From contig AP025051.1 of assembly GCA_036186865.1 (NCBI GenBank), forward strand, positions 22,598,370 to 22,662,369: 64,000 bases of DNA. Reading direction: 5' to 3'. Positions within the stretch are counted from its first letter, which is position 1; each line of letters starts with the position of its first letter. Source of the DNA: Eustoma russellianum (Eukaryota; Streptophyta; Magnoliopsida; Gentianales; Gentianaceae). Positions 1 through 11,600 of the stretch are shown piece after piece. Made by a program: the position numbers and the translations under genes. The notes beneath the pieces are model-generated. The model did not search any database, was not told where the DNA came from, and was given only the letters and a program-made list of their open reading frames with translations.

Positions 1-144
1 GCTTAAAGCATAACGAGCAATAGAAGAAACTGGGTGTTTTGGCTCGATCAAAGATAGTAAATTTAAACGATGATCACGAATTAGATGATGTAATCTAGTT
101 AAAGAGGTCGTTATGCCTCTAATATTCCAGATCATAAGATTCAT
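1..144 (-). CDS. LINE ORF2, N-terminal 48 codons (endonuclease domain start), partial
   Basis: Reading leftward from the ATG at 144, 48 codons stay open to the window edge. The product begins MNLMIWNIRG and reaches a LLSLIEPK stretch. This matches the start of the apurinic-like endonuclease domain of plant L1 ORF2, where WNIRG opens the fold and the Glu before Pro is the usual metal-binding position. In the family this protein nicks target DNA and reverse transcribes the LINE RNA. Its ATG overlaps the ORF1 stop codon as ATGA. The remaining endonuclease, reverse transcriptase and RNase H domains are outside the window. Confidence 0.8.
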   Translation of the reverse strand, partial: MNLMIWNIRGITTSLTRLHHLIRDHRLNLLSLIEPKHPVSSIARYALS

Positions 145-1344
145 TGAGAAAGAGTAGTGTCACTTCCCTGAATAGCGTGAGAAGCACTGCGTGTCAGAAT
201 TGTAGATGGCGGCAAAGGAGGGAGTTCTTTTTGTGTGCGTCGCTTTCTACGAGGAACAACCGGATTAAATTCTGAAGAGTCTGCAGAATCCTGTAAACGC
301 GAGATAAGGATTTCTGTGTCTGGCGTAGGTGGCATAAGTTGCATGCGACGCACAACCTCATCTGGTACTGTTGGAATATCAGAGGGAGGATCATCCGGTG
401 GAAGATCATTGTCCGAAGTATGTCCCAATTCCCCAGTATCGAAATCGTTATGCAGCAGTGATGGCTCAGTCACATGGGCTGGTTGTTCCTGTGTATTATC
501 ATGAGGTGATTCTGGATCAGCCAGAGGGGGAGCCACAGTTTCTGAGATTACAAGCGCAACAGTTTTAGTTTTAACAGGTGTCCAGCGTTGAAGAGGCCGA
601 CGGGGAGGCGGTGGAGGCGGAGGCGGTGGGACCGAAGCAGGTTTCTCTGGAGGGCATGACGTAGCTGCATGGCCTAAACGTTTGCATGAAGTACAAAATA
701 ACGGCAAATCCTCATAGACGACAGACTGTAAAATGTATCGATTTTTTGCCTGCAGATAGATCTTTTGAGGCAAATCCTGAGAAACATCGACTTCCACACA
801 GATTCTTGCCACTGACGGCCGTAGCCCTTCTGCCGTGGCGACATCCAACTTGAGCGGTGATCCAATAGACCGAACTATTTCAAACAGCGCTTCTATGAAG
901 ATGAATGGGAAGACCCGGTAATGCAATCCAGATCGGAACTATCGGTACATCAGTAGTAGGATCAAAATCCACTGTCCATTTTGTAATACGCATATGACAA
1001 CCCAAAATATGCCAAGAACGTCGATAAAAACATCGTAAATAGTCTGCCTCATTATGAAAATTCAGCAGTATATGGGTTTGATCAAGAAGAGTAATACGGA
1101 GATCATGATGAAAACCGATCTTCTCAAACACATCACGGATGACCTTCAAAGGAGGGCGGCCATACCAGAAGGTGCCCACCAAGGAATATTTGAATGGTGC
1201 TGCTAGGGCATCGATTTCGGAATCCAAGAAAGAGATTAGGGGGATACCTTTGTATCAGGAGACTGTCTTTGGTGAAATGCTGATGCTTTGTGCAGAGGAA
1301 GCGCCTGCTACAACTGCCGCAAAGGATGGTGGCGGCGACTCCAT
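141..1344 (-). pseudogene. LINE ORF1: DUF4283-like plus zinc knuckle RNA-binding protein, broken
   Basis: The likely start is the ATG at 1344 (MESPPPSFAAVVAG...). An in-frame TGA follows at codon 30, then the conserved run GIPLISFLDSEIDALAAPFK and the rest of the DUF4283-like domain to WIALPGLPIH near 900. A one-base deletion near 890-895 shifts the frame into ALFEIVRSIGSPLKLD. Then come a CCHC knuckle (CTSCKRLGHAATSC, about 740-650), a polyproline stretch and an acidic, low-complexity C-terminus. In plant LINEs this protein binds element RNA as a chaperone. The TGA could be a CpG-to-TpG change. With one stop and one frameshift it cannot make full-length protein. Confidence 0.85.
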
Positions 1345-1469
1345 AGAAAATCCGATCGCAGAAAACGAATGCTAGAAGAAAGCACCTGTGTAGATTAAGA
1401 GAGCGTGATAGCCGGCAGATATTCAATGCCAGAGAATTGAGTGATCGGCAGGCCTAGAAAGCGGCGGCT

Positions 1470-4100
1470 GCACATGCACATGTATTCCAACGTACTACCG
1501 ACACGTTATATATTTTACGTACGTACGTTAACGTCACACCACTATACTTAACTCATATTTATGAGTATATTCAGGTCTTATATCATATGATATAAGTCAT
1601 GGTGATGACAAATTAAATACAACACGTTAAAAGGTTTTAAACCGAAAATTGTCGTATCGGACGAATACCGAAACTTCGCCAACGTGTCACGTACTTGCCA
1701 TAAATAGATGTCCAGCCCCTACACTTCAAAAATGCTCAAACATTTCGTGCTAATGGTGATATTTTCAGCCATAAAATCTTTCCATGTTGGCACACACAAA
1801 TCACCCCACATTAAGGCCAAATTGTGGAGATTTCAATTTTAATTTTGTCACATGTTAATGGCGCCACTTTAGACCAGCAAAGTGCTGAGAATTAAAGTTT
1901 ATATTATATATTATGTGTAACATAATATATATAACATGTGCAAAAGTTGGAATTTAATTAGAGAAAAATCGGGTAATCGATAAATATCGAAAATTCGATT
2001 TTCTACGTACACAATGCATGGAACATTTTTGGCACATCATATGACACGTATCTAGATACTTTTTACATATGTCATACATCTCAAAGTGTTCTAGAAAATT
2101 AAATTAAGGGCTGATTGGAATATAACATGTGTGTATTATTAAATGCGCACTATTTTACAAAGTTAGCAAAAATAAATTTCAGCACATGCATATACATGTA
2201 TACACGCCTATTCCAGCTGAGATGGAGCCTATGTGGAGCCTTGTTGGCATATTGATTGGTCAAGAATCAATCATATAATGTTGGTGAATTAAAGAAAGAA
2301 GCTACAAATGGTAAGGTTTCAAACTTTGTCTCATTTGAAACACATGCTGAAAATTTCAGCATGTTGAAATATGGCTGGCCAAAATTTTCAATTAAATATG
2401 CAGATATTTGGTGTCTTGAATTATGTGGATGATTGGAAGAAGAAATGGAAGTAATTTGAATAATTTTCAAAGCCATAAAGTGTGATGTTTTATATATCAC
2501 ACATGCTGAAATTTTTCAGCATGTGTACAATATGTTTGCCGAATTTATGGTCATAAGGGTGTCCAAATTCATTTCCAATGTGATAAGGATATTTGCCATA
2601 AATTGATGATATATTTTAAAAAGAAAAATCAAAGAAAAATGGAAGTTATTTGAATTATCTCACTAAGTAACACATGCTGAAATTTCAGCATGCTAAATTC
2701 CATAATGGCCGATTTTCTTACTTTGTGTGGAAGGAATTTTGTCTTGCAAAATTTATGTGACAATATTGTGTATTATGGAAATTATTCTATGTTGATTTTG
2801 GCACATGTTTTGAGTGATATATTCAGATTTTTCCAAGTCATCAATGATGACAACATTCAACCTATCATGAAGTGCCAAGTAAGCAAAGCTTAAATGATCA
2901 TCCAATGAGAAGATGCCAAGTAAGCAAGACCATGTCACAATGATGTCTTACATTCTCCCAAGGACTTAGAAGACAATTTTCAAGAGGGGGAGACTCCAAG
3001 GGGGGGACGGCCATATGTGCTTAAAAGGAAAGAAGATGAGCAAAAACAAGTGACAAGAACAAGTGTTGCAAGTTGAAAGATCAAAAGTGTTCTAGCCTTC
3101 TTCTTCTACATTCTCTTTCTTTCTTCTTCTTGAAAGCCTATTGTATTTATATTCTTATCCTTGAATAGGCTTGTAATATACCACCACATATTCTATATCT
3201 TTGTAAAAGATTGAGCAAGGTGTGATCAATCTTCAATCTTGCTAGGTAGTGGTGTTCGTGCGAATCGTATTCATCGTACAAGGTTTGTAAAGGGTTGGAG
3301 TTGGTGTGTAACTCTATCAATCCTGTGGTAAGGTGTATTACGTGTGTGTGACTAGTGTGAACCAAGGAAGGTGTTCCTTGAAGACTGGAGTAGGTTGTTT
3401 ATAACCGAACCAGTATAAAATTCTCCGTGCCATTTACTTTCAGCATTTATTTTCTGTTACTGCGCAGTTTACTCTTTTTGTTTGTGTTCGTAAAAATAGT
3501 AAACGACTTTCAAAAATCACAAACATTTCCAGAAACATACCCACACGTCTTAGGGTTAATTTGGCACAAGTTTCAACCCTTTTGGATAAGGATAAGTCGA
3601 TCAAACATCAAAAGATCTGAGACTAGTGCAGTCTGATTTTAAGACTTGCAAAGGTTGAGACTTTGATAGTAATTGACCAACCTCCCAAAAGAATTTTGAA
3701 AAACTGTTTCAACCCACTTAAATATAGTATATAAGGAGTTAGTGATTAAAATTTCAGAGCATTTGGACTTACACAAAAATAGGAATAAATTTTTTAAAAC
3801 CGTCTACCGTTTCTGGCAGATTCGCGCAATCTGATCACCAACGGTTTTTGAAGGGGTTAAAGGTTGAATTTAAATTTGAAATTTTTAAGGGACCCTCATA
3901 ACATCTGAGGCTAAGTTCTCTCAAAATTTCAGAATTTTTGGAGACCTATAACCTGGTTTTAAAAACGTTTTAAAACTGGTCCTGAAAACAGAATTTATTT
4001 TCAGAAGTTGAGTTGTTTAATTTTAAACAAATTTTAAAAACCACACTTTCCGCACCACCTATTCAACCCCCCCTTCTAGTGGTGCCTTGCAGATCCTACA
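1470..4100 (+). repeat. Sirevirus-type LTR, plus orientation, truncated at its 5' end
   Basis: This matches, in reverse complement, the LTRs at 51668-54687 and 60020-63095. Shared landmarks are the ACGTACGT-rich block (about 1520), the 20 bp palindrome CTTATATCATATGATATAAG (1577-1596), a TATA-like box (about 1702), three CATGCTGAAA...TTTCAGCATG palindromes (about 2342, 2501, 2667) and the terminal TTGCAGATCCTACA. The first part of the LTR, including the TA microsatellite, is missing where the LINE abuts. No partner LTR of this orientation is seen elsewhere in the window. Confidence 0.85.
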
Positions 4101-4102
4101 GG

Positions 4103-4115
4103 TGGTACCAGAGCC
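4103..4115 (+). other. Primer binding site (initiator Met tRNA type)
   Basis: TGGTACCAGAGCC, starting two bases after the LTR end. It resembles the plant initiator-methionine tRNA primer site TGGTATCAGAGCC with one mismatch, and would mark where minus-strand DNA synthesis began. Confidence 0.75.
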
Positions 4116-6161
4116 GAGGCTCTAGATCCGCCTCGGAAACGCAGGATTAACTAGATCACTTAGAGATAAGCTACGATCTTTTCCTAAAATGACGATTTGA
4201 CCCTTAAGCAACAAAATAGGGTTAAGTGACGATCTTAGAGTTAAGTTATGATCGGGTTAAGGGGTACGAGAGTGAGCGATCGTTTCATTACGTAATTACT
4301 ATTCTGCCCTTAACTTTTAGCATAAATTCAGTAAACGAAAGAATTTTCCAAAATACCCCTTAACTTAGCCTGTATTTAAATAAATATATTTTCGACCATT
4401 CTAATTCCAGGGAAAAAAATCGGCAAGATGTGAACAAGCCGGTAATAGATGAAATGGTGGTGAGAACCACTAGAATCAGGGGATCATCCCCAAGCATTTG
4501 AAGATGTCATAGTCACCATGACCAACACCTTAGCACAGTAGCACTAGATTTTGAACTAGCAGGCACAGCCTCTACCACCACCACACTTGGACCGGAGATT
4601 CTTTGACAAGGAGATGCAGAGGGGTGGTGGTACAGCACAACTGACACCACCGATCATTTGGATCTAATTTCAGAATGAGTCCAAGAGGTATTACACGCCG
4701 AGAGTATGATCTTCAATGAATGGTTCTAGATCCACGGCGAAAATGTAGATTTAGGCCATGATATTCGAAATTAAGTTAAGATTTTGCCCATAAATCACAA
4801 TCTTAGACATAAGTGATGAGTTGAATATAAGCGAAAATCATGAACATAGGTACTGCTCTCAGTTATAAGCGGTGATCCTGAGCATAAGTCACAATCTTAA
4901 ACATAAATAACGATTCCGATTAAGAGTTGACCTTGGACATAAGTACTGAAGGTAGTCATAACCGCTGATTATACACTAAACATGATTTTAGAAATACGAC
5001 ATGATCTTAGACTTAAGAAATGATGATATTGAGAACAATCCTAAAAGTAAGTTATGACCTTAGACTTAAGGAGACGATCGGTTACAAAACACGTATGCCT
5101 AGGGTATCCTATACAATTCTACTTTATCTAAGTTGGTCATAACCCTTTAAGCCGTGATCTTAGTAACCCTAGTTGAATACTATATAATTAATTTGAATAA
5201 ATTAAAATGTTAACCAGAACAGCCTACTGCAAATGCTAGTGACATATTAATAGGTCACGAAGTAACTCGGGTTGGTTCATCGCAACAACAGCATGGAACC
5301 CGATACCATTAGAGTAAAGTAAAATGGGCCAATATTCCTACTTGGACGGTAGCATCAGAGCAAGCTTAGGGTTAAGTTGAGACAATAGCTACTAAGAAAT
5401 GAATTATTATAGGATGATAGATACTAAGATAAGATTTATAGAGATATTATAGAAACTAAGTAACAATTCATAAGCATTATAATCAATAGCATTTAGTAAG
5501 AGAATCATACGGAAGAATTTATAGTCTAGGGTTAAGATGTTGAAATTTAGAGTTATTAAGTAGGACGACGATACTGGTCTCTTTAGAGATATTTATCGGT
5601 AGCAAAAAGCGTGAATCGGCTATAACAAGTACATGTGAGTAATGAATCTTTACAAACTTTTAGTTAAGTATTGATTTATAGAAACATCGAGTTACTTGAC
5701 TTGAATTTATTACGCTTGAATTAAAATAAAGCGGGCATGAATAAATAGTGGCTGCTTTTCATATGAACTAGGATAAAATTAGTGGTTCAAATAACCAAGT
5801 AACGAGGTACAGTGGATCAGTGTGGCGTGTGAAAGCATGGTGAATTAGAATTTTCTAAGTCAATTAATAATTAGTGTGCCATGCTAGGATTGGACCAATT
5901 TAAGTTAAAGATTTTATCATCAGTAGACAAAATTTAGACTTATAAGAAACTGTACATATGAGACCTTATCCAAAAAAAAGAGGATGACCTATAGAATTAT
6001 ACGAAATAGTGGACTGATATACTTTTCAAACAGATAAATATTTTATATAAGCACGAACACCAATGTATGACCATATTTTAACAAGTACCTTAAAAAATGT
6101 TGTCTTAAAAAATACCTTATTGAGTCTCACTTTTTTATATATAGTCTACCAACCTTTACAA

Positions 6162-7490
6162 GGCAAATTCATTTCCGTACTTGTATATCAACATAACAAA
6201 AATTTTTTTAGATCTTTTGACGACCTTAAAGAGGGGAAAGCTTTTAAAATGTTGATGTTCTTCCAAAAAAAACGATGTGTTTAATTTCTTACACCATATT
6301 TCAAATTTCTATTTTGTTACATCTATTTTTTGTCAAAATTAATTGACGACTATCGATATCGCAAGCAGTTTATTTACTAAAGTGTTTTCAAAGTATTTAC
6401 CCGCTTGCGATAAACTTATTTAACTTTTCTGAAGCCAAAAAGTAGCTTTCAAAATATATATATTTTCTTTTTGAAAGTGAAAGTTACCGTATTCGAATTG
6501 TTTTATAAAACCTTATATTATAATGTTTTCAACTGTTTTAATGCCATTTCACCAAAATATTTTGCGAACAAGTATATCATCGTTTTTATAAGAGGTCATT
6601 TGAAACACCGCAGTCACGTTTTTATTAGAAGAAAAGTATGTCTGTACTTATTTCGTATATTAAGCTGCTGAGGATATCTCCGAAAAAGTTAGGACATGGT
6701 TTTAAAAGGAGTTTATAACTGTAATTAAGGTGTTGTAGTTTATAATTATCATAGTAGGTTGACGACATTAGTCTTGCTGATTGAGTTGACTAAGAGCGAT
6801 AAATGTTGATTTAAGATGTTGNNNNNNNNNNGGCAAATTCATTTCCGTACTTGTATATCAACATAACAAAAATTTTTTTAGATCTTTTGACGACCTTAAA
6901 GAGGGGAAAGCTTTTAAAATGTTGATGTTCTTCCAAAAAAAACGATGTGTTTAATTTCTTACACCATATTTCAAATTTCTATTTTGTTACATCTATTTTT
7001 TGTCAAAATTAATTGACGACTATCGATATCGCAAGCAGTTTATTTACTAAAGTGTTTTCAAAGTATTTACCCGCTTGCGATAAACTTATTTAACTTTTCT
7101 GAAGCCAAAAAGTAGCTTTCAAAATATATATATTTTCTTTTTGAAAGTGAAAGTTACCGTATTCGAATTGTTTTATAAAACCTTATATTATAATGTTTTC
7201 AACTGTTTTAATGCCATTTCACCAAAATATTTTGCGAACAAGTATATCATCGTTTTTATAAGAGGTCATTTGAAACACCGCAGTCACGTTTTTATTAGAA
7301 GAAAAGTATGTCTGTACTTATTTCGTATATTAAGCTGCTGAGGATATCTCCGAAAAAGTTAGGACATGGTTTTAAAAGGAGTTTATAACTGTAATTAAGG
7401 TGTTGTAGTTTATAATTATCATAGTAGGTTGACGACATTAGTCTTGCTGATTGAGTTGACTAAGAGCGATAAATGTTGATTTAAGATGTT
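6162..7490. repeat. Perfect 659 bp direct duplication around a 10-N scaffold gap
   Basis: Bases 6162-6820 recur at 6832-7490 with a constant offset of 670. Ten Ns (6822-6831) sit between the copies. I saw no differences, although the surrounding repeats are highly diverged. This is best read as two overlapping contigs joined without merging, not as a biological duplication. Small reading frames at 6471-6671 and 7141-7341 are the same sequence seen twice. Confidence 0.9.
6357..6412. other. Inverted repeat (10 bp arms)
   Basis: tatcgcaagc at 6357-6366 pairs perfectly with gcttgcgata at 6403-6412 across a 36-base loop. The same hairpin recurs at 7027-7082 inside the duplicated copy. Its function is unknown. 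Confidence 0.6.
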
Positions 7491-8228
7491 ATAGTGTACT
7501 GTTTTAAGAAGACATCGATTACGGAGCTCAATGGTTGAGCTATGCATAATAGATTAGCATATTCTAAGGGAGCATGAATTTGTAAGCTTTGATTTGTTCA
7601 GGGATTTAGTTGGCTTATAGTGAACTGCGTCTTGTTGGTAATTGATTTAGAAACAAAAGAAAAAAATGTTCCAATTGAAGCATGATACAACAGGGTGACG
7701 CAGCAGGAACGTGGTGTACTAGCATGCCCAACGTTGCTTAAGATATATTATAGGCGATGCTGAGTTGGCAAAATCTTAAGTTAAATAGTAGCACAATGAC
7801 GAGTTACGATTGAGATATAGGTTTAATGTTATACATGAAAATTGAGACTACAACTAGTTGCAAGCGAAGATCAAATGATATTAATATGTGACATAGCAAA
7901 TTTATGGTTCACCTTAAACCCACTAAGATCTTGTTGGCAGTTTAAGAAAATAAGTTACAATGGAAATAAATGAGGAGCTATATGATCTAAACACTTGATC
8001 AATAAGAGTTGTCATAAGTATCTTAACTGTAAAACACAACTATATAAGTTGAACGATATATCTTTAGAAACATAAGTTGGCCTTGAGATAAATAAACGCA
8101 TAGCAATGAGGTTGACACGACAACTAATAGTTGATAGCGAGTGTATAGAGTATGTTCGACCTTATCAAGGTGTTCGTAAGAAAATGACTGTAAGAAAATA
8201 CGCAAGTTTCAATGACGAAACTTTTTGT

Positions 8229-8240
8229 AAGGGGGTAGGA
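8229..8240 (+). other. Polypurine tract upstream of the chromovirus-type 3' LTR
   Basis: aagggggtagga directly precedes the TG of the LTR. In LTR retrotransposons this tract primes plus-strand DNA synthesis. Confidence 0.7.
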
Positions 8241-8618
8241 TGTTAGACCTATATAAAAAAGAAAAAAAATTAATTACATGAGTGTGTGCTGAGTTTGCAT
8301 GCCGAGAATGAGGGGATAAGGGAGGGGGAATGGTTGTATTAATTAATTAGGATTTCCAAAAAAAAAAATTTCATTAATTATCCTAAACTAACCCCCCTAA
8401 TTTTTCGGCCCCCTACCTAAATTAAAAAACCCAATCCCCAATATTCCCCCACCCATCGGCAGTTTCATTAGCAACAAAGGGGGAAAGAAGGGTGAAAGGG
8501 GGGGAGAAGCTGCGACAGAGAGACATGCAGGGGAATAGAAGGAAAAGGAAAAGAAAAGAGAAAAGATAGAGAGAAAAGGAGAGAATGAATGAAAAAGAGA
8601 AAAAGGGGAAGAAGAAAA

Positions 8619-8760
8619 GTAGGTTACCCTCCTCTCTGTTGGATTGTTTCAGATTTCTGCGACAGAGAGACACTGCGTCGAACCAAACCTCTGTAATCAA
8701 TAAATTATCCGCGTCAAAGGTAGGTTACCCTCCTCTCTGTTGGATTGTTTCAGATTTCTG
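8619..8760. repeat. 41 bp direct repeat, period 101 bp
   Basis: The 41 bp sequence from gtaggttaccct to agatttctg occurs at 8619-8659 and 8720-8760. The shorter phrase gcgacagagagaca also recurs (about 8512 and 8659). It sits inside the chromovirus-type LTR just before the solo LTR insertion, and is probably an internal LTR duplication. Confidence 0.85.
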
Positions 8761-9479
8761 ACATATCGTGTAGCGCCCCGCCCGAAACCAGAGTTCCGGC
8801 TCAGTGCACCCGCCGTACTCTACTCCATAGAGTACAAAGCGTCGATACTATACATGTACATGTCGACATGAATAATGAATCGATAAGCGGAAGTAACATA
8901 ACATAAACAAATCATAATCGACATGCAATGTACTACGTCATAATCTGTACAAGTCATCATATACAGAATACTGAAATCTTCTGAAATACATCATAAATCA
9001 AGCTTAATGTCTTCAAACGAATCTCTCAGCAGGTTTCTTCGTTATCAATGATCTATCTAGCCTGTCATCAACAAGTCTGTATAGTGATACCTGTTATCTG
9101 GAAAATGATAAATGAGGCAAGTATGAGCGATAGCCACCGACTTTTAATCGCTCAGCAAGTAGTCTTACCAGATACAACATGTGGATCATACATGGGAAGA
9201 CGGGGTGACAAATCATAATAACCATAAATTTTGAATATAATAAGTACGTCTCCTTTTAACAAGTATCATAACATATCTGTAAAAACAGGTAAATAAGGAA
9301 GATTTCAAAACATACATAGCATAACAGCATCTCATTCTGCTTCATCCATAACATCATACTACATCCATACTTAACTCCTAATCCATACTTATACCATCTT
9401 TGCCTACCTTACATGTACTACATTGTCATACTCAATCCTACCTTGTCCACTGTAGTGCTGTCATATACTCAAAGAATTC

Positions 9480-9720
9480 TTAATCATAACTCTAAGGTAA
9501 CATGGTCATGACGTGATGCATAAAACATGACTTTTCATAAAATGACTTTTCGTAAATATGACTTTTTCGTAATCATGACTTTTCATAAACGTGACATTTC
9601 ATAACTTGACATGATTTCCATAACTTTGCGTAAAATGACATATTCATAACTTGCATGACATGACATTTTCATAACATGAAGACATAACATTTTCATCATT
9701 GGCTATAGCACTTTTCATAA
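9480..9720. repeat. Degenerate minisatellite (tgacttttcataa-type unit)
   Basis: A run of more than ten variants of a 13-18 bp phrase (atgacttttcataa, tgacttttcgtaa, tgacatttcataac, tgacattttcataac) inside the solo LTR. Units are imperfect and unevenly spaced. Likely replication slippage within the LTR. Confidence 0.75.
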
Positions 9721-10349
9721 GAATAATAACACAACGACATACCGATTGATTTCCCATATAATACATGTACGACATAAACATCATAACATATGTACATGTA
9801 CCAACGGTGACGCGCTATGACAGAGATCCCGTGTCCCAGACCCGGTGTTACACTCAGCCACATACGTAATCATATGCCCCTGACATCTACCACCCCCGGT
9901 ACCAATGTCTTACTGGCGAACATAACATGATCGTAGTCATGAACATAACATAACATAACATATCGTGTGTCGATGGAATCAATCGTCTCGCGTTTATTAT
10001 TCACATGCATATGAATTTTCAAAACATGAGATGTGACAACATAACTTTGCAAATAGTATTTTCCATGCAACGTGAGACTCGGTTAAATAAGGGTATCTTA
10101 TCATACTACCACTAGTAACATCACTTACTTACTTACAGTCTACTTATCATAACTTAAAAAAATACCATAACCATCCTTCTATAAATATCAACTCTACACG
10201 TACTTCATAATTCATAACTTAAGTATCTAGGACATAAACTTCCTATTTCTTTTAACATATCATCTAGAAATTCATAACTTATATCTTAGCTTGCACATAT
10301 TCAAATATAACACATAGAATACAATTAACATGAAATAAAATCATTTATG

Positions 10350-10366
10350 ATATTAGGCCTAATGGC

Positions 10367-10421
<55 letters not shown>

Positions 10422-11600
10422 CGCATACTTAGTTATTCTATGATATTTTATATAATATCCAACACTTATTCATTTTCATCTCTTTACATATATATTATAC
10501 ATATATACATATGTAAAAAACATAATAATATCATTTTATCATCCAAAAACTTAATGGCCGAAATCACTATTTTTTATACATATATATTCATTTTATAATA
10601 TAAAAGATAATATATCCAAAAATTATTTATTTTCCTATCTTAACATATATATTATACATATATACATACGTGTACAACTTCATAAAGTTAATTTCACATA
10701 AAAGGCCTAAGGGCCGAAAATTATCATATATATATACATCTATATATATTTGTCTTATAATATATTATATACATCCAACTTACTCATAATTTATCACATA
10801 TTATATATTAACTATTGAAATATACTATTCATAAAAATAAAGTCAATTCAGCCAAAATTTACTTAATGGCCGAATATGCATATATACTTGTAACAATTTA
10901 TATACTATACATATATAGGTATATAAGATATTCTAAATACCATTATTCATATTTAACATATATAGTATACTTATGTGTACATAATACATATAAAAATTAT
11001 TTATAATCACAAATAGGACATAAAACCGAAATATATATATTTATATATATGTAATACATATGTAAATAATACATAAAACATAATACACAAATACTTATTC
11101 ATTTTCTCTCTTTAAAATATATATTACACATATATATATATATACACATAAAACATATAAAATCATATTTTAACCTTAAATGGTCTTATGACCGAAATAT
11201 ATATATTGTATATATATATTTACAATCTGCCATATAAAATCATTTTATAATATATTATACAATAGTCATATATATATACATCTATATGTCTACACATACA
11301 TATATATATATATATGTACTCAAAAACCGTATATACATATATACATATATACATCTATAAATATATACATAGAAACCGTATATATAATTGTCTATACATA
11401 TATACATACATGTATATATACATTTATACATATAGATCCGTATATATATGTAGATTTATACATCTATACATACATAAAAAAATCCGTGTGTATATATATA
11501 CATCTACACATCTATAAATACATATATATACATATTTATATATATATAGATCCGTGTATATATATATATATAGATCTATACACTTATACATATATATTTA
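10350..11600. repeat. Subrepeat block with (TA)n runs and a recurring ...GGCCgaaa motif
   Basis: A very AT-rich part of the solo LTR. A phrase like ggcctaatggccaaaa recurs in variants at about 10355, 10552, 10702, 10863, 11020 and 11185, each followed by TA or ATAC microsatellite sequence. Spacing is roughly 150-200 bp, consistent with degenerate tandem subrepeats. The longest pure TA run is at about 10370-10409. The short tyrosine/isoleucine-rich frames here are microsatellite translations, not genes. Confidence 0.7.

Larger units (their letters stand above)
1..1469 (-). mobile_element. L1-type LINE retrotransposon, 5' portion (runs off the window)
   Basis: A minus-strand non-LTR retrotransposon. 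It contains ORF1 (DUF4283-like domain, zinc knuckle, proline-rich tail) followed directly by the start of ORF2 (endonuclease). Its 5' end meets a Sirevirus-type LTR at about 1469: to the right the sequence matches the LTR found again at 60020-63095, to the left it does not. The element therefore inserted in, or next to, the TA-rich part of that LTR. The rest of ORF2 lies outside the window. The exact 5' boundary is uncertain by a few bases. Confidence 0.85.
4116..8240 (+). mobile_element. Non-coding, LARD-like internal region ending in a chromovirus-type 3' tail
   Basis: About 4 kb of AT-rich sequence with no convincing long reading frame. Up to about 5200 it is dominated by short degenerate phrases such as gatcttagac and ttaagttatgatc. 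A stretch at about 4560-4720 is faintly gag-like but full of stops. The 3' end (about 8200-8240) resembles the end of gypsy chromovirus elements: a sequence like the usual fragment encoding NFEDE, then a purine tract AAGGGGGTAGGA (8229-8240) just before the 3' LTR. It could be a large retrotransposon derivative or a heavily decayed chromovirus. It is not the Sirevirus internal region found elsewhere in the window. Confidence 0.5.

Noticed and set aside
6063..7341. Small repeated frames that might be a duplicated short gene
   Set aside because: The two copies are one sequence duplicated around a scaffold gap, and there is no supporting feature such as a splice or start context.
8422..8700. Minus-strand frame rich in Phe, Ser and Leu resembling a membrane protein
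   Set aside because: It is the reverse translation of a purine-rich, low-complexity stretch within an LTR; no homology-like motifs.
9480..9720. Regularly spaced short repeats, considered as a CRISPR-like array
   Set aside because: Repeats are degenerate and spacers are not unique or of constant length; the setting is a plant LTR.
10347..11517. Several Tyr/Ile-rich open frames
   Set aside because: Translations of TA and ATAC microsatellite sequence in the solo LTR.
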